From: Budorcas taxicolor
Lineage: Eukaryota > Chordata > Mammalia > Artiodactyla > Bovidae
Direction of reading: 5' to 3'
Length of the DNA: 64,000 nt
Assembly: GCF_023091745.1 (NCBI RefSeq)
Contig: NC_068910.1
Span: 128,915,170 to 128,979,169, forward strand
Below are positions 22,425 through 33,100 of the stretch, one piece after another (position 1 is the stretch's first letter; each line of letters starts with the position of its first letter). The translations under genes and the position numbers were made by a program. The notes beneath the pieces were generated by a model. That model was not told where the DNA came from and did no database searches. It was given only the letters and a program-made list of their open reading frames with translations.

Positions 22425-22754
22425 TTACCCTAGGGAGAAGTGACATTCATTTCTGGTGGTTTCTCCTCTTGTGTAGTCCCTTTTCTACTGTTTCACTTTT
22501 TTCAAAGTCAAGAGTCTTAACCTTGTACTTAGGGAATTTTGAGGTAACAGTCCCTTGGGCACCTGAAACTCAATGTTTCCAAACTTATCCTGTCTTCACC
22601 AGCCCTTGCCCCAAATGTACCCCTCTTCCTATCCTGAAGAGTCTATTTCTCAGTTAATGGGATCAGCATTTCCCAAGTTAGAAATCTTATAGCCTCACAT
22701 TTGGGTTTCCATTTTTACCATCTAAACTTTCACTAAGTTTTTTTTTGTTTGTTT

Positions 22755-23145
22755 CAGGTTGGGTTCCCAAAAGTGGATTGTAAGACAAAGATATGAGTGC
22801 AAGTAGTTTACTTGGGAGGTGATTCCAGGAAGGACTGTTAGGAGAATGGGGAAATGAAACAGGGAAGGGAGAGGAGCCAGGACAAGGTGTGTTGATGAGC
22901 AGGTTCCCACTGGAGGCACTTGAGATGCAGTCCGTCTGGATCCTTTGCGTAAGGCACTCAGAGTTGTCCCACTGTCTTCCATCTGATGTTGGTGGAGGAC
23001 CACTCCCAGGGGTGCTAACCCCCTGGTGCTTCCTGGCATGCCTCTTATAAAGCCAAACATGAGTGTACTCAGATTAAGACTCAGAGATGTTTGCAGTGGC
23101 AGGCTGTAGGGTGCATGGGAACAGTGAGGTGTGTATGTGGGGGTC
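22755..23145. repeat. Probable old interspersed repeat
   Basis: The gaggtgattccaggaaggac and tgttaggagaatggggaaat phrases recall a recurrent mammalian repeat. Similar wording appears around 53700-54060 and 57520-57960. The family is not assigned. Confidence 0.4.
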
Positions 23146-23399
23146 CCCACAGCATCTGCTAGATGGTTCTACATCCTGAATATCCTTCAGATCTGTCATT
23201 CTTTTACCTTACGGCACCACATATTTTTCAGCTGGATTTCTGCATTGCAAACTATTTAAGTCTGAAGAGGTTCTGCTCCTATTAATAGCTGCACCCTCTA
23301 ATTTCCTAGGTATGACACTTGACATGGTGCCAGCTCGTTGTCACCTATTTGACAGTCTTTATTCTCCTCTAGACAGAATCTAGCGTGGTGCCCAGGTGC

Positions 23400-23870
23400 A
23401 CAAGAGATGCTTCATCAACATATATCAAGTGAATGTTATTTGTTAGCCTCCTGTCTGGTGCCTCTAATTCCAGTACTGCCTTCCGCATTGCCCTCCAGAG
23501 AGAACTTTACAAATACATAACAAGTTGATCATACTGCGCTTCTAATCATGTACAGTGAACACTTGCCTTCTGCTTCTACATTTCTGGGTGCTCTTCCTTC
23601 TCCTCTTTTACCTTCAAGTTCCAGCTCAAGTAGCATCTCCTTGATGAAAACCCACTCTGACTCTTCAGGCTCTTGGCCTCTCTCTTCAAAACACCCACAG
23701 CCTTCTGTCTCCAGCTCTGTCACCATACTGAGCATGTTGTGTGGTGACTGTGGGTCTTCTGAGGACCTTCTGAGGCTCCTTGTAAGGGCTTGTGTCCTAC
23801 CCTCTTTGTGGTCTTCCTGTCTAGCCTATTGGAGACATTCAGTGTTTACTGTGGAGGTTCATCCGTTGGT
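23400..23870 (-). repeat. L2 LINE fragment, antisense
   Basis: ccttcaagttccagctcaag then tagcatctccttgatgaaaa then ccactctgactcttcaggct is the usual antisense L2 3' order. Confidence 0.6.
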
Positions 23871-24564
23871 TTTGATGTGAATGCTTTGAGCATGCACTGT
23901 CTCTTATGTTTCAGATACCCTCTACTCCATAACTATCAGGAGTGACCTGTGCTGGCCTGAGAGGGATGGAGGATTTGAGGCTTTAACCAGGCCTGTGTGC
24001 TGACTTCAGTGAGACAGAGATCTCAACTCTGTATCTGAAGCAGGACTGCAGCAAAGGCATCAGATTTATCATTCTTTTGTATGTAAAGGGAGAAGAAAAT
24101 TCCAAAGCTCTTTTTCTGGTTCAAAAACCTCCCATATGTATTTATATATTTCAGAAAACAGATGTGTTTTAAATAATGAAACTAGTACAGTAAATTCTTC
24201 AGCAGGACAATCAGAAATTGCAGACTTTTAGGGGTGGGGATTTACCATTTACAGAACATGGTAATAACCTCTTAAATGCAGGTGTCTTAAATCCATGTGC
24301 ACAAGAAGACTCCTCTGTAGAAATATTTTGAAGACAGTTTTAGAATAATAGAAAACAGTTAGTAAATACATATTTACACAGGGTTCTTGAACAGAAGATT
24401 AAGAGGGAGACTTTTATGACTGTTTTTCAATTTCCCACTTGATAAAAAGTGTCAGTATAGTTCAGAATAGTGTGTACTTTTCTGCAGCTGTAGGAAAAAA
24501 GGAGACTTTTGTTCCCTGTCTTTCTGGGGTATCTCTTACCAGTAGTCAGGAGAGCTTGCAGTAT

Positions 24565-24727
24565 TTATTTGTTTGGCTGCACCAGGTCTTGCAGCCTGTG
24601 GGATCTTTACTTGTGGCATGCAAACTCTTAGTTGTGGCGTATGGGAGCTGTTCCTTGACCAGGGATCAAACCCAGGCCCCCTGCACTGGGGGCAGAGTCT
24701 TAGCCACTGGACCACCAGGGAAGTCCC
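24565..24727 (-). mobile_element. CHR-type SINE, antisense
   Basis: tatttgtttggctgcaccag starts it; accagggatcaaacccaggc and ggaccaccagggaagtccc form the antisense tRNA-like head. It is a nearly full-length copy. Confidence 0.88.
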
Positions 24728-24958
24728 CTGCCTGCACTTTTAGGGTGGAGCACTAGAATTCAGTGAGCACTGACCAAGCGGCAAAACTGAGATGCTTAAA
24801 CCTTGTAGTATAGAAAAGGGAAGAAGAGCATTTTAGCATTTTAGTGGATTCTGAGGCATGACCTGTTTTACCTCTATAACTGGTTTGATGAATTGTCTGA
24901 ATTTAGTGGAAGCAAACATGGAATGATTTTCTTTTTCTCCAGCCACTGCCTTCGTATA

Positions 24959-25042
24959 AGCTGCTTTTCCTGCTCCTTAGTGTCTTTTTAGTTTTGTTAA
25001 AACTGCTTTCCCTGCTCCTAAGTGTCATCTTTTTAGTTTTGT
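24959..25042 (+). repeat. Short imperfect tandem duplication
   Basis: Two adjacent units of about 42 bases share ctgcttttcctgctccttag / ctgctttccctgctcctaag and end in tttttagttttgt. They differ by a few substitutions and a small indel. Confidence 0.8.
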
Positions 25043-25084
25043 GTGGAGAGTGGGGTGGTGAAGGGTATTAAAAACCCAATCCAG

Positions 25085-25790
25085 TCCAGATTTTTTTTAA
25101 ATTTCAGCTTTACCGAGATATGAATGAATGTACAATTGTAAGATACTTAAAGTGTACATTGTGGTGATTTAATATACACAGTGAAAGGTTTCCCTTCATC
25201 TCGTTAATGAGCGTATCTATCACCTCACATGTTTACCTTTTTTTGGTGAGAACATTTAAGTTCTCTCCTAGTTAATTTCAATTTCACAATATAGTGTTAT
25301 CAACCATGGTCACCATGTTTTCCATCAGATATTCAGACCTTATTCATCATAAAAGTTTATACCCTTTTACCAACCTCCCCTTATTTCCCTCAACACCACT
25401 GCCCCCTAACCAGCCCCTGGCAACCACTTTTCTACTCTCTGTTTCTATTAATATGGATTTGACTTTTTTTTTTTTTTTAAGATTCCACATATAAGTGATA
25501 TCATGTAATATTTGTCTTCCTCTCTCTGGTTTATTTTAGTTAGCATAATGCCCTAAGGTCCACTGATACTGTGGCAAACATCAGGATTTCCTTCTTTCGC
25601 ATAGCCGAATAGTATTCTATTGTATACTGTACTGCGTCTTCTTTATCCGTTCATCAGTTGACAGATACTTAAGTTGTTTCCTTATCTTGACTATTATGAA
25701 TAAAGCTGCAGTGAACATGGGGCACAGATACCTCTTTGATGCCGTTTTCATTTCCTTTGGATATATACCCAGAAGTAGCAAACCCCAACC
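25085..25790 (-). repeat. Old L1 3'-region, antisense
   Basis: ttcagctttaccgagatatg, gtacattgtggtgatttaat, caacatggtcacc-like text, agattccacatataagtgat and ggatatatacccagaagtag follow in the order expected of an antisense old L1 end of about 700 bases. Confidence 0.75.
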
Positions 25791-26743
25791 AGTTTGATCA
25801 GTTCTAACACTTTAAAGTCATGTCCTCCTTCCTGCCCACCACAGTCAGTCCCAAGCCCAGAGGGCTTAGAGGAGAAAAGGGGACATGGATCCCGCTCTCA
25901 TTCCTCGCCTTCCTCTTTCGGGGTTCCCTGTCTCCACTGTTGCCCTAGACCACCCTCACCAGGGGAGCCCTGAGGGAAAAGAGTCAGCTTCTCTCCGGAA
26001 GGTTCTCCTCATCCTTCCTGGTCACAGCAGAGGGGTGCAGGCTGTGTCCCCCCGGCCCCCTGCTGCTCTCTAGACTCCACCCATCCTTCTCCAATAGGAC
26101 AGATCTGGAGGCCGGGGAGGTTGCCCACCTTCATGTGGTCGCCCTCACTCTCGGCCGGTAGCCCCCCCTCACTCACTTGTGAAGCAGAGCACCGCCTTCC
26201 TCCCCTTACAGGAAGGAAGGGGAAACCCGTAGAACTTAAGGATTCTCGCGATTTCTCCTTCAAACCCCTGATTTCCTGCAGAGGAAAGTGGGGAAGGGAG
26301 GTCTGCTAGAGCAGTTCAGCTGCCTCCCATTAAGTCCTCAGGGATTTGTCCTTCCAGTCTCCTTAGAATGTGGTGGTGGAAGTATGTGCATGTGGGGAAG
26401 GGGGTCACGGCAGAGGAAGAGGGTGGGGACTTGGCGTTTTTTTGTTTTCTAGTCACACTTCAGCTGCGACTGGAGACGAGAGCGAACATCTTTTTAAGAG
26501 CCTGTTCTATTTGCTCTGCAAATTCTCACTCTTCACAGCAGGCGCAATTCAGAATGAGATCAGACTTTCAGATTCCTTTTTCTCAAAACCAGCTCTCCAA
26601 ACTTGACTCTCTGTTGACAGCTTTGCTTCCTATTTCCCTGAGAAAATAGAAGCAGTCAGAAGAGAACAACTGTCGCACCCATCACCTCTGCCTCTGCCCA
26701 CCCACACCTGGGCTCTGCCTTCTCTCCCGACCTGTGAATGTTG

Positions 26744-26748
<5 letters not shown>

Positions 26749-26785
<37 letters not shown>
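26749..26785. repeat. (TG)n microsatellite
   Basis: About 18 TG units followed by an AG-rich tract (gagagagagagag). Confidence 0.93.
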
Positions 26786-26789
<4 letters not shown>

Positions 26790-29084
26790 GAGGGAGAGAG
26801 AGAGAGGAGGAAGAACCAGAATGAACAGAGGAAAGAGATAACAGACTTAATTATATGCATAATGTTAGAATAAATTGAGAAGATGACCTGAACCACAGTA
26901 TGAACTTCTCATGCTTATCAAGTTAATATGTGTGTCCTGGAAAAGAGAAAAGATCATGAGTAACGTTACAGGGATTAATGGTATTTTTGACCTGCTAAAT
27001 GATGGCACTTCACTTGCTTTGTTACCTGATGGCTAGATGTTCTCTAGAAGTCTTGGCAATATGTACTTTTTAACCTGCAAAATTAGCATTGGTCTCATCT
27101 CTGGGCTTCTTCAACCACTATTCTCCATTCTCAGTGGAGAATGAAATATTCTCCATTTCCTTGTCTGTCTCCACCCCTGCAGAGCAAGTTAATGTGTATC
27201 TTTGTAAAACAGCCAGAACTCCTGGGAGCATGATTTCAGTCAGCCATCCCCATGGATCATCTCCTCAAGGAATGGGGTCAAATTAAGGAGCAGGGGTCAT
27301 CCAGACACCATAGAGGGGGCAGTCTTGCCATCGTTTTCTCATCCTTGGGGTTTGGGTTTGAGGAAACTGACACCTAGGGAGTTGGTGAGACCTTCCTTTG
27401 GGGAAGGAAAGACAAGAGCAGGAAGAAAGTTGCTAAGCGATGAGATGGAGCTGGGGCTTAAACCCAGGTCTGCTTGTCTTCAGTCATACTACACCCTAAT
27501 TATTTGCTATAATTAGAAAGTGTTTCCTTAATCAAAGCCAGAATGAAACCCAAGAGTGAGATGTTGGTGGCAGCAGCTGGTGCTCTCTCTTCACCTTCCT
27601 ACAGCTATGAGGTAGCGTCAAAAGGGAAGTGAGTGGTGGGTTTGAGATGCGCGTTGGGCTTTTGTACTTCTTAATTTTAAAAAAATCATACGCGTGCAGA
27701 ACTATTAAAAACCACACTTGAAAAAATTGTGACCTCATTTCGTAGTCATAAACAGGTGAGGCCCAGAATTAATTAAATTTATTAATTAAATAATAAAATT
27801 TATTTTATATTAGTGTGTTAGTTTATATTCCCCCCACTTCCAACCCAACCCCTAAACTGAAGGCCTGGGATCCTGAAGGAAGATGAGGAAGCTGGGTGTC
27901 TGAGTTGGGAACAGGCAGGCAGGAAAGGCTGGAAGGGATTCCGTGGATTCCAGGGGTTGAAGCCTATAATTTCCTCTCTTTCTCTCTTCCCTTCCACCCC
28001 TCATCTCTTCCTCCCCTCTCTTTCTCTCAAAACAAGTGTTTAATGAACACCTCCTATGTGCCCGGCAATGTTCTAGGTAGCAAGCACACAGCAGGGAGAC
28101 TGAGTGATGAGCGCTGGATATTGAACCCAGCATCCTCAATCTCTCATTTGCCTCCCCGTGTTCCCAGATCATAGGCAAGAAAAACCATCTGATTCCACTC
28201 TAAGAGGCCTCCACGTGGTCTCAAGATCAGGCCCCTTCCCACGGCCCTTCTCTAAATAAGCATGCCCTGCAGAGTACCATGCCTCCCCACCCCCTCCCCT
28301 TAGCAAATACTGAGCACTGGCTGAGTGGCAGGCGCTGTACCAGGTGCTTGGGGACACCTCAATGAACAAAAGAGACCAGAATTTTGCCTTCTGAAGGCTG
28401 ATATTCTCCCTGAGGGATACGGGCCATATACACTGATTAGAAGTTGGTCCCCACCAGTGTCTCCTGTAGAAAAATCTCTATCCTCACCTTCTAAAACATG
28501 TCGCTTCACTTTCCAGGGGTACCCCGCTTTCTTGGCGCCCTGAAACAGTGCTTCTAGGCCACTGGTCTCTGTGAGCATTGGTTTCTTCACTGGTCACATG
28601 GAGACGGCCTTGGTAAGAATTAACAGAAGACTAGTGGCTCTGGCATGAGAACTGCAGAGTCCTGGGCACAGCCCCAGAGGGTCTCAGTCAGCGTGTCTGG
28701 GTTGGGCCCAGAGTCTGCCCTAGGTCCCCGGGGTGATTCTGAGCAACTTCTGAGCAGTCCTCTTTCTTCACAGACGCCAGCCCTCCATCACCTGCAGGGT
28801 CTCAGGGTTCTCCCTGCCGTCTTCTATTCACAAATGTTACCCCCGGTGAGTCTCTTGCACACCTAGTCCCACCCTGGCTTCTCTTCTCTGAGGACCTAGA
28901 GCTCTACACCTGGCTTGGTCTCTGACACCAGTCGTGCCCTGTCTGCTGCCACTCTGCTTCCCGATGGTTGCAGTGCCTGAGTGGTGGGATCACGCACAGC
29001 AGGGGAAGCGAAGGCTGGCCCTTCCAAAATCATTTTATTCCTGTCTTGGGTGGCCCTAGCACAGCCTGTTGGTGCAGCCTGTTG

Positions 29085-29235
29085 GTGCAGAGGTTCAGGG
29101 CATGGCCTCTGGTGCTAGCTTGTCCTGCTTCAAATCTCAACTCTGCATGAGCTTGTGCAGGGTATAAGCCCTCTGTGCCCTGAAGCTATAGATAGATAGT
29201 AGTCACCTCACAGAACTGTGGTCTGGAACGTTCCG
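29085..29235 (+). repeat. MIR SINE fragment
   Basis: cagaggttcagggcatggcc, cttcaaatctcaactctgca and gtgcagggtataagccctct follow the MIR order. The preceding bases hold a 14-base direct repeat (agcctgttggtgc). Confidence 0.6.
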
Positions 29236-30100
29236 TGCTGCCCTGTTGGCGGGTTCTCATCCTCACAGCAGCATGCTGCAGTTTCAGGAGTGCTGGGCAA
29301 GCACTGTGCCTCCCCTTTCCCTGAGCTGTCCGGAGCGAGTACTCTATGGCCCCTGCTGCTCCTCTGGATGAAGAGGCCAAGCGGTACACTGGAAACACCC
29401 TGGTTCCAGGCCAGCTCTGCCACTTCCAGCAGCACCATCTCCTCTCCATAGGTCATTTTCTTTCCCTATTTCTTGGTTCCTTTATCTGTGAATTTAAGAA
29501 GCTGAACATCTCTTCTTAGAGGTTGGACTTACTTGTAGCCTCAAGATTCTATTAAGAATAGTACTCTCAGAGGCCAGTTTCATCTTCTTTCATTCTTTCT
29601 GGTAAATGTACACTAAACACATACTGTTGACTCAGCTCTGTGCTGGACACTGGGGACTGAAAAATGAAAACAGAAGGTCTTTGCCCTCAAGCTGTTCAGA
29701 GTCCTTCTAGGGGAATAAACATATCCACAGATGACTCCAGGACAAAGAGGGTTTGTGATTGCTTAGAGATGAAAGACTTCTGCCTTGGGTTTTACTAACA
29801 TTTTATAATGAGAAGTGGGAGAGGTGCAGGAAATTGTTTCCCGATGATGTTTGGTTCAGAGAGGAAGGACAATGTGTTTCAATGTCCCTTACCTTAAAAA
29901 AAAAAGACTATTTATTTTCATTGAGAAGAAACAGAAGAACTGGGTAAGTTAAACAAAGAGGGAGAGTTTTCTTTTACAGGTCATGAGGCCAGTTAATGAT
30001 TAGTGAGACCCAAGTGGGTGTTTGGTGAGAGGCTGGGTTATGCGATCTCTTTGTCATTAGAGGTCAGTTCTACACCAGCTCTGAGACTTCCAGCTCAGTG

Positions 30101-30173
30101 ATGCCCCCAGACTTCTGGGAGAGATGCTTCTGGTTGTGGGGTCTCCTTTTGTGGCTCAGTGTTGGAAGTACAG
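30101..30173 (+). CDS. PLA1A: PLA1A exon 1, signal peptide
   Basis: Codes residues 1-24 plus one base: MPPDFWERCFWLWGLLLWLS, then VGST. The ATG has G at -1 and G at -3 (gtgATGc). The GTAAGT donor at 30174 is consensus. The 5' UTR upstream cannot be bounded. Confidence 0.93.
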
Positions 30174-33100
30174 GTAAGTTGGGGGCCAGGTCCTTGGGTG
30201 AAACTTCTTTCAGTCAATAATTCTGTTTTTTTCATGCCATCTATTTATGCAGCACTAACCTTTGGAAGGTCCCCTGTAAGTCCTCTCCTGAGATGAATTT
30301 AAAAGAGGGAGGAAAAAACCTTCAATCATAAGGGGAATGACGGCACGCCCTTAAGTCATAAAAACTAAACTTCTTCTAGCTGTTTTACTCATTTTTCTAA
30401 AATCTACATTACTCCTTTTGACCTTGCACAAGACAAGAAGAGTTTAAGGAAATAAATGCAATTAACTCCAAAATATGATTCATTTCCACACTATACATAC
30501 TCACTGTTCCAAGATGTATTTAATTTTAAAATCAAAATTTTCCAAACTAACAACGGTTTTGTCACTGAGATTGTTAGAGGTTTTTTCTAATCTTGCTGAC
30601 CCAACTCAAGTTCAGGTTTGTCATCCCTCCTGGTAGGACTATGATAATTAGTCTGTTCAGTCACAGATGACCTGCAACCTTTAGCACAATTTCCCTCCGA
30701 TGTGAAAACCCCACCCACCACTCTCCCTTGCTTAATATAGCAAATCTAAACTCTCCTATGGCGTAGACAGTCCGGAAAGAGTGAAGATCCCCTTCTCTGA
30801 CCAGCAGTGGCATCACCCTTAGAAAGCTCCCTTTCCCCTGCCCCCAGCAGCCGACTGCTCTTCTGTCACCTCCACAAGACATTTAATTCTCATTCCCCAG
30901 CTTTACAACGTGTCTGTCTGCCTTCTGCCTGCAGTTGCTCATACTACCTTTTCTGCTCTTCACGTCTTCCAGGAAAGCTTCCATGATTGATACCACCCTT
31001 GCAGTACTCCTTACCCCTTCCCTGCCTCCATGGGTGATGTTGAAAAGGTCTACTTACTTTTATGTGTGTGAATGTGTGTGTGTGTTAATCACTCAGTTAT
31101 GTCTGACTCTTTGCAACCCTTTGGACTGTAGCCTGCCAGGGCTGTCTATGGGATTCTCCAAGCAAGAATACAGTTCCTTCTGCAGGGAATCTTCCCGACC
31201 CAGAGATAGAACCCAGATCCCCTGCATTGCAGGTGGATTCTTCACCATCTGAGCCCCCAGGGAAGCCAGTTTTATGTGTGCTTTTTTCCTAACTCAGTCA
31301 TATATTTGTGTGTGTGAGTGTGTGTGTGTATAAAGTGATCGTATATCTTGTATTGTGAAGTGGCTATTTATATACTATACACTAGATCTAAAAGGATGTA
31401 TATCTTATACATTTTTGATGAATGTGAGAAAAAGTGCCTTATAAGGGGGTTATAACTGTTGATTAGTATGTGGGCATGTTTGTTTCCCCATTTCTCCACC
31501 AACACTTTGTTAATGTTATCAAATGTTTTTCGTATTGTCAATCTCATAGGAAAAGCAGTATAACATTATTGCCTTAATTTTTATTTCTTATTACAATTTG
31601 TGTTTCTGATGTCTTGTTTAAGCAATCTTCTTATAATCTTTCATGTTTTCTTCTAAACTCTATGGATTTAAATGAAGATCACCAGGGGCAAATCTTTTAG
31701 TCATGGGGTATTTTTTTCCTATTCCCATGGGGTATTTTTAAATATGATGTTGAATTTTATTTGCCAACATTTATTTTAATTTTTGCATATATTTATTATT
31801 TTGTATATTTATTCATAAAGGAAACATCTATCATTTTCTTTTCTTTTATTGCCTTTCTTTGGTCTTGATGGTGCTGCTACTAAGTTGCTTCAGTCATATC
31901 TGACTCTTTGCAACCCTGTAGACTGTAACCCACCAGGCTCCTCTCTCCATGGGATTTTCCAGGCAAGAATACTGCAGTGGGCTGCCATTTCCTTTTCCAA
32001 GATGATTATAACTGCAGGAAATAAGTGTGTTCTATGCAACAGTTTTATATTGGGTTGGCCAAAAAGTTCTTTCAGGTTTTTCTATTCTAGCCTCCAGAAA
32101 AATCCAAATGAACTTTTGGCCAACCCAATATAAGATAAAGGTTATTTATGATTTATAGATTTTGTGGACTTCTCAAATAAAACCATCTGGCTCTAGCACA
32201 TTTTATGGTGAGAGAAGACTCTTGATTACCAATTCAATTTTTTTTTTTTTTTGGTGTTTATTAGGATTTTTATTTCTTTCTGATTCAGTTTTAGGAAATT
32301 ATACTTTTCATTGCTGTTAAGTTTTCCAATGCATTTGTCTATGAATTTTTAAGAATATCTGTTATACCTAATGTTTTGCAGTTTTGCTATCACCTGTCTA
32401 GTATAGATGCATTTTTAAAAAATCTTGCTCATTACCCTGAGTTTAACTTTTGATTAGAGAAATCATATCTTTTTTTAGTTATAGAAATTATTTGCAGCAC
32501 AACTTCTTTTCCCATCCTCTTGCCTTAGAGAACAGCCACTAGATAAATGTTGGAGCTTCTCCATGTGTTGCCTGTACTTTTTAACTGCACTTTCTTATTA
32601 AAAAGCTTCTTTGACTTCTTCTGTACTAGACAATAGTGTACTGATTATATTTTTATTTCAATGACCTTTTCATTTCCAACTTCTAATTAGCGTTTTTTTT
32701 TTTTTTTTACTGTATATCTTATCACTTATGCCTATATGGCACCCCACTCCAGTACTCTTGCCTGGAAAACCCCATGGACAGAGGAACCTGGTAGGCTGCA
32801 GTCCATGGGGTCGCTAAGAGTCTGACATGACTGAGCGACTTCACTTTCACTTTTCACTTTCATGGATTGGAGAAGGAAATGGCAACCCACTCCATTGTTT
32901 TTGCCTGGAGAATCCCAGGGACGGCAGAGCCTGGTGGGCTGCCATGTATGGGGTCACACAGAGTCGGACACGACCGAAGTGACTTAGCAGTAGCAGCATG
33001 CCTATTTTATTTAATAATTTCCTATGCTCTGTTTTTATGTTTGTCCTTGTATATAATCTCAGCTTACTCATTTTAAACCTTTGTCAACAATTTCTTAAAC

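Larger units (their letters stand above)
22425..30100. other. ADPRH 3' flank and ADPRH-PLA1A intergenic region
   Basis: The ADPRH 3' UTR begins here but its end is unclear. I found no AATAAA or ATTAAA between the stop and about 25 kb; TATAAA near 23046 and GATAAA at 24441 are weak variants. The span holds an old repeat (22755-23145), L2 (23400-23870), a CHR-type SINE (24565-24727), a short tandem duplication (24959-25042), an antisense L1 (25085-25790), a TG run (26749-26785) and MIR pieces. 25.8-26.7 kb and 27.8-28.9 kb are moderately GC-rich without a recognisable exon. The last few hundred bases should contain the PLA1A promoter and 5' UTR; no TATA box or CpG island marks it. Confidence 0.6.
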
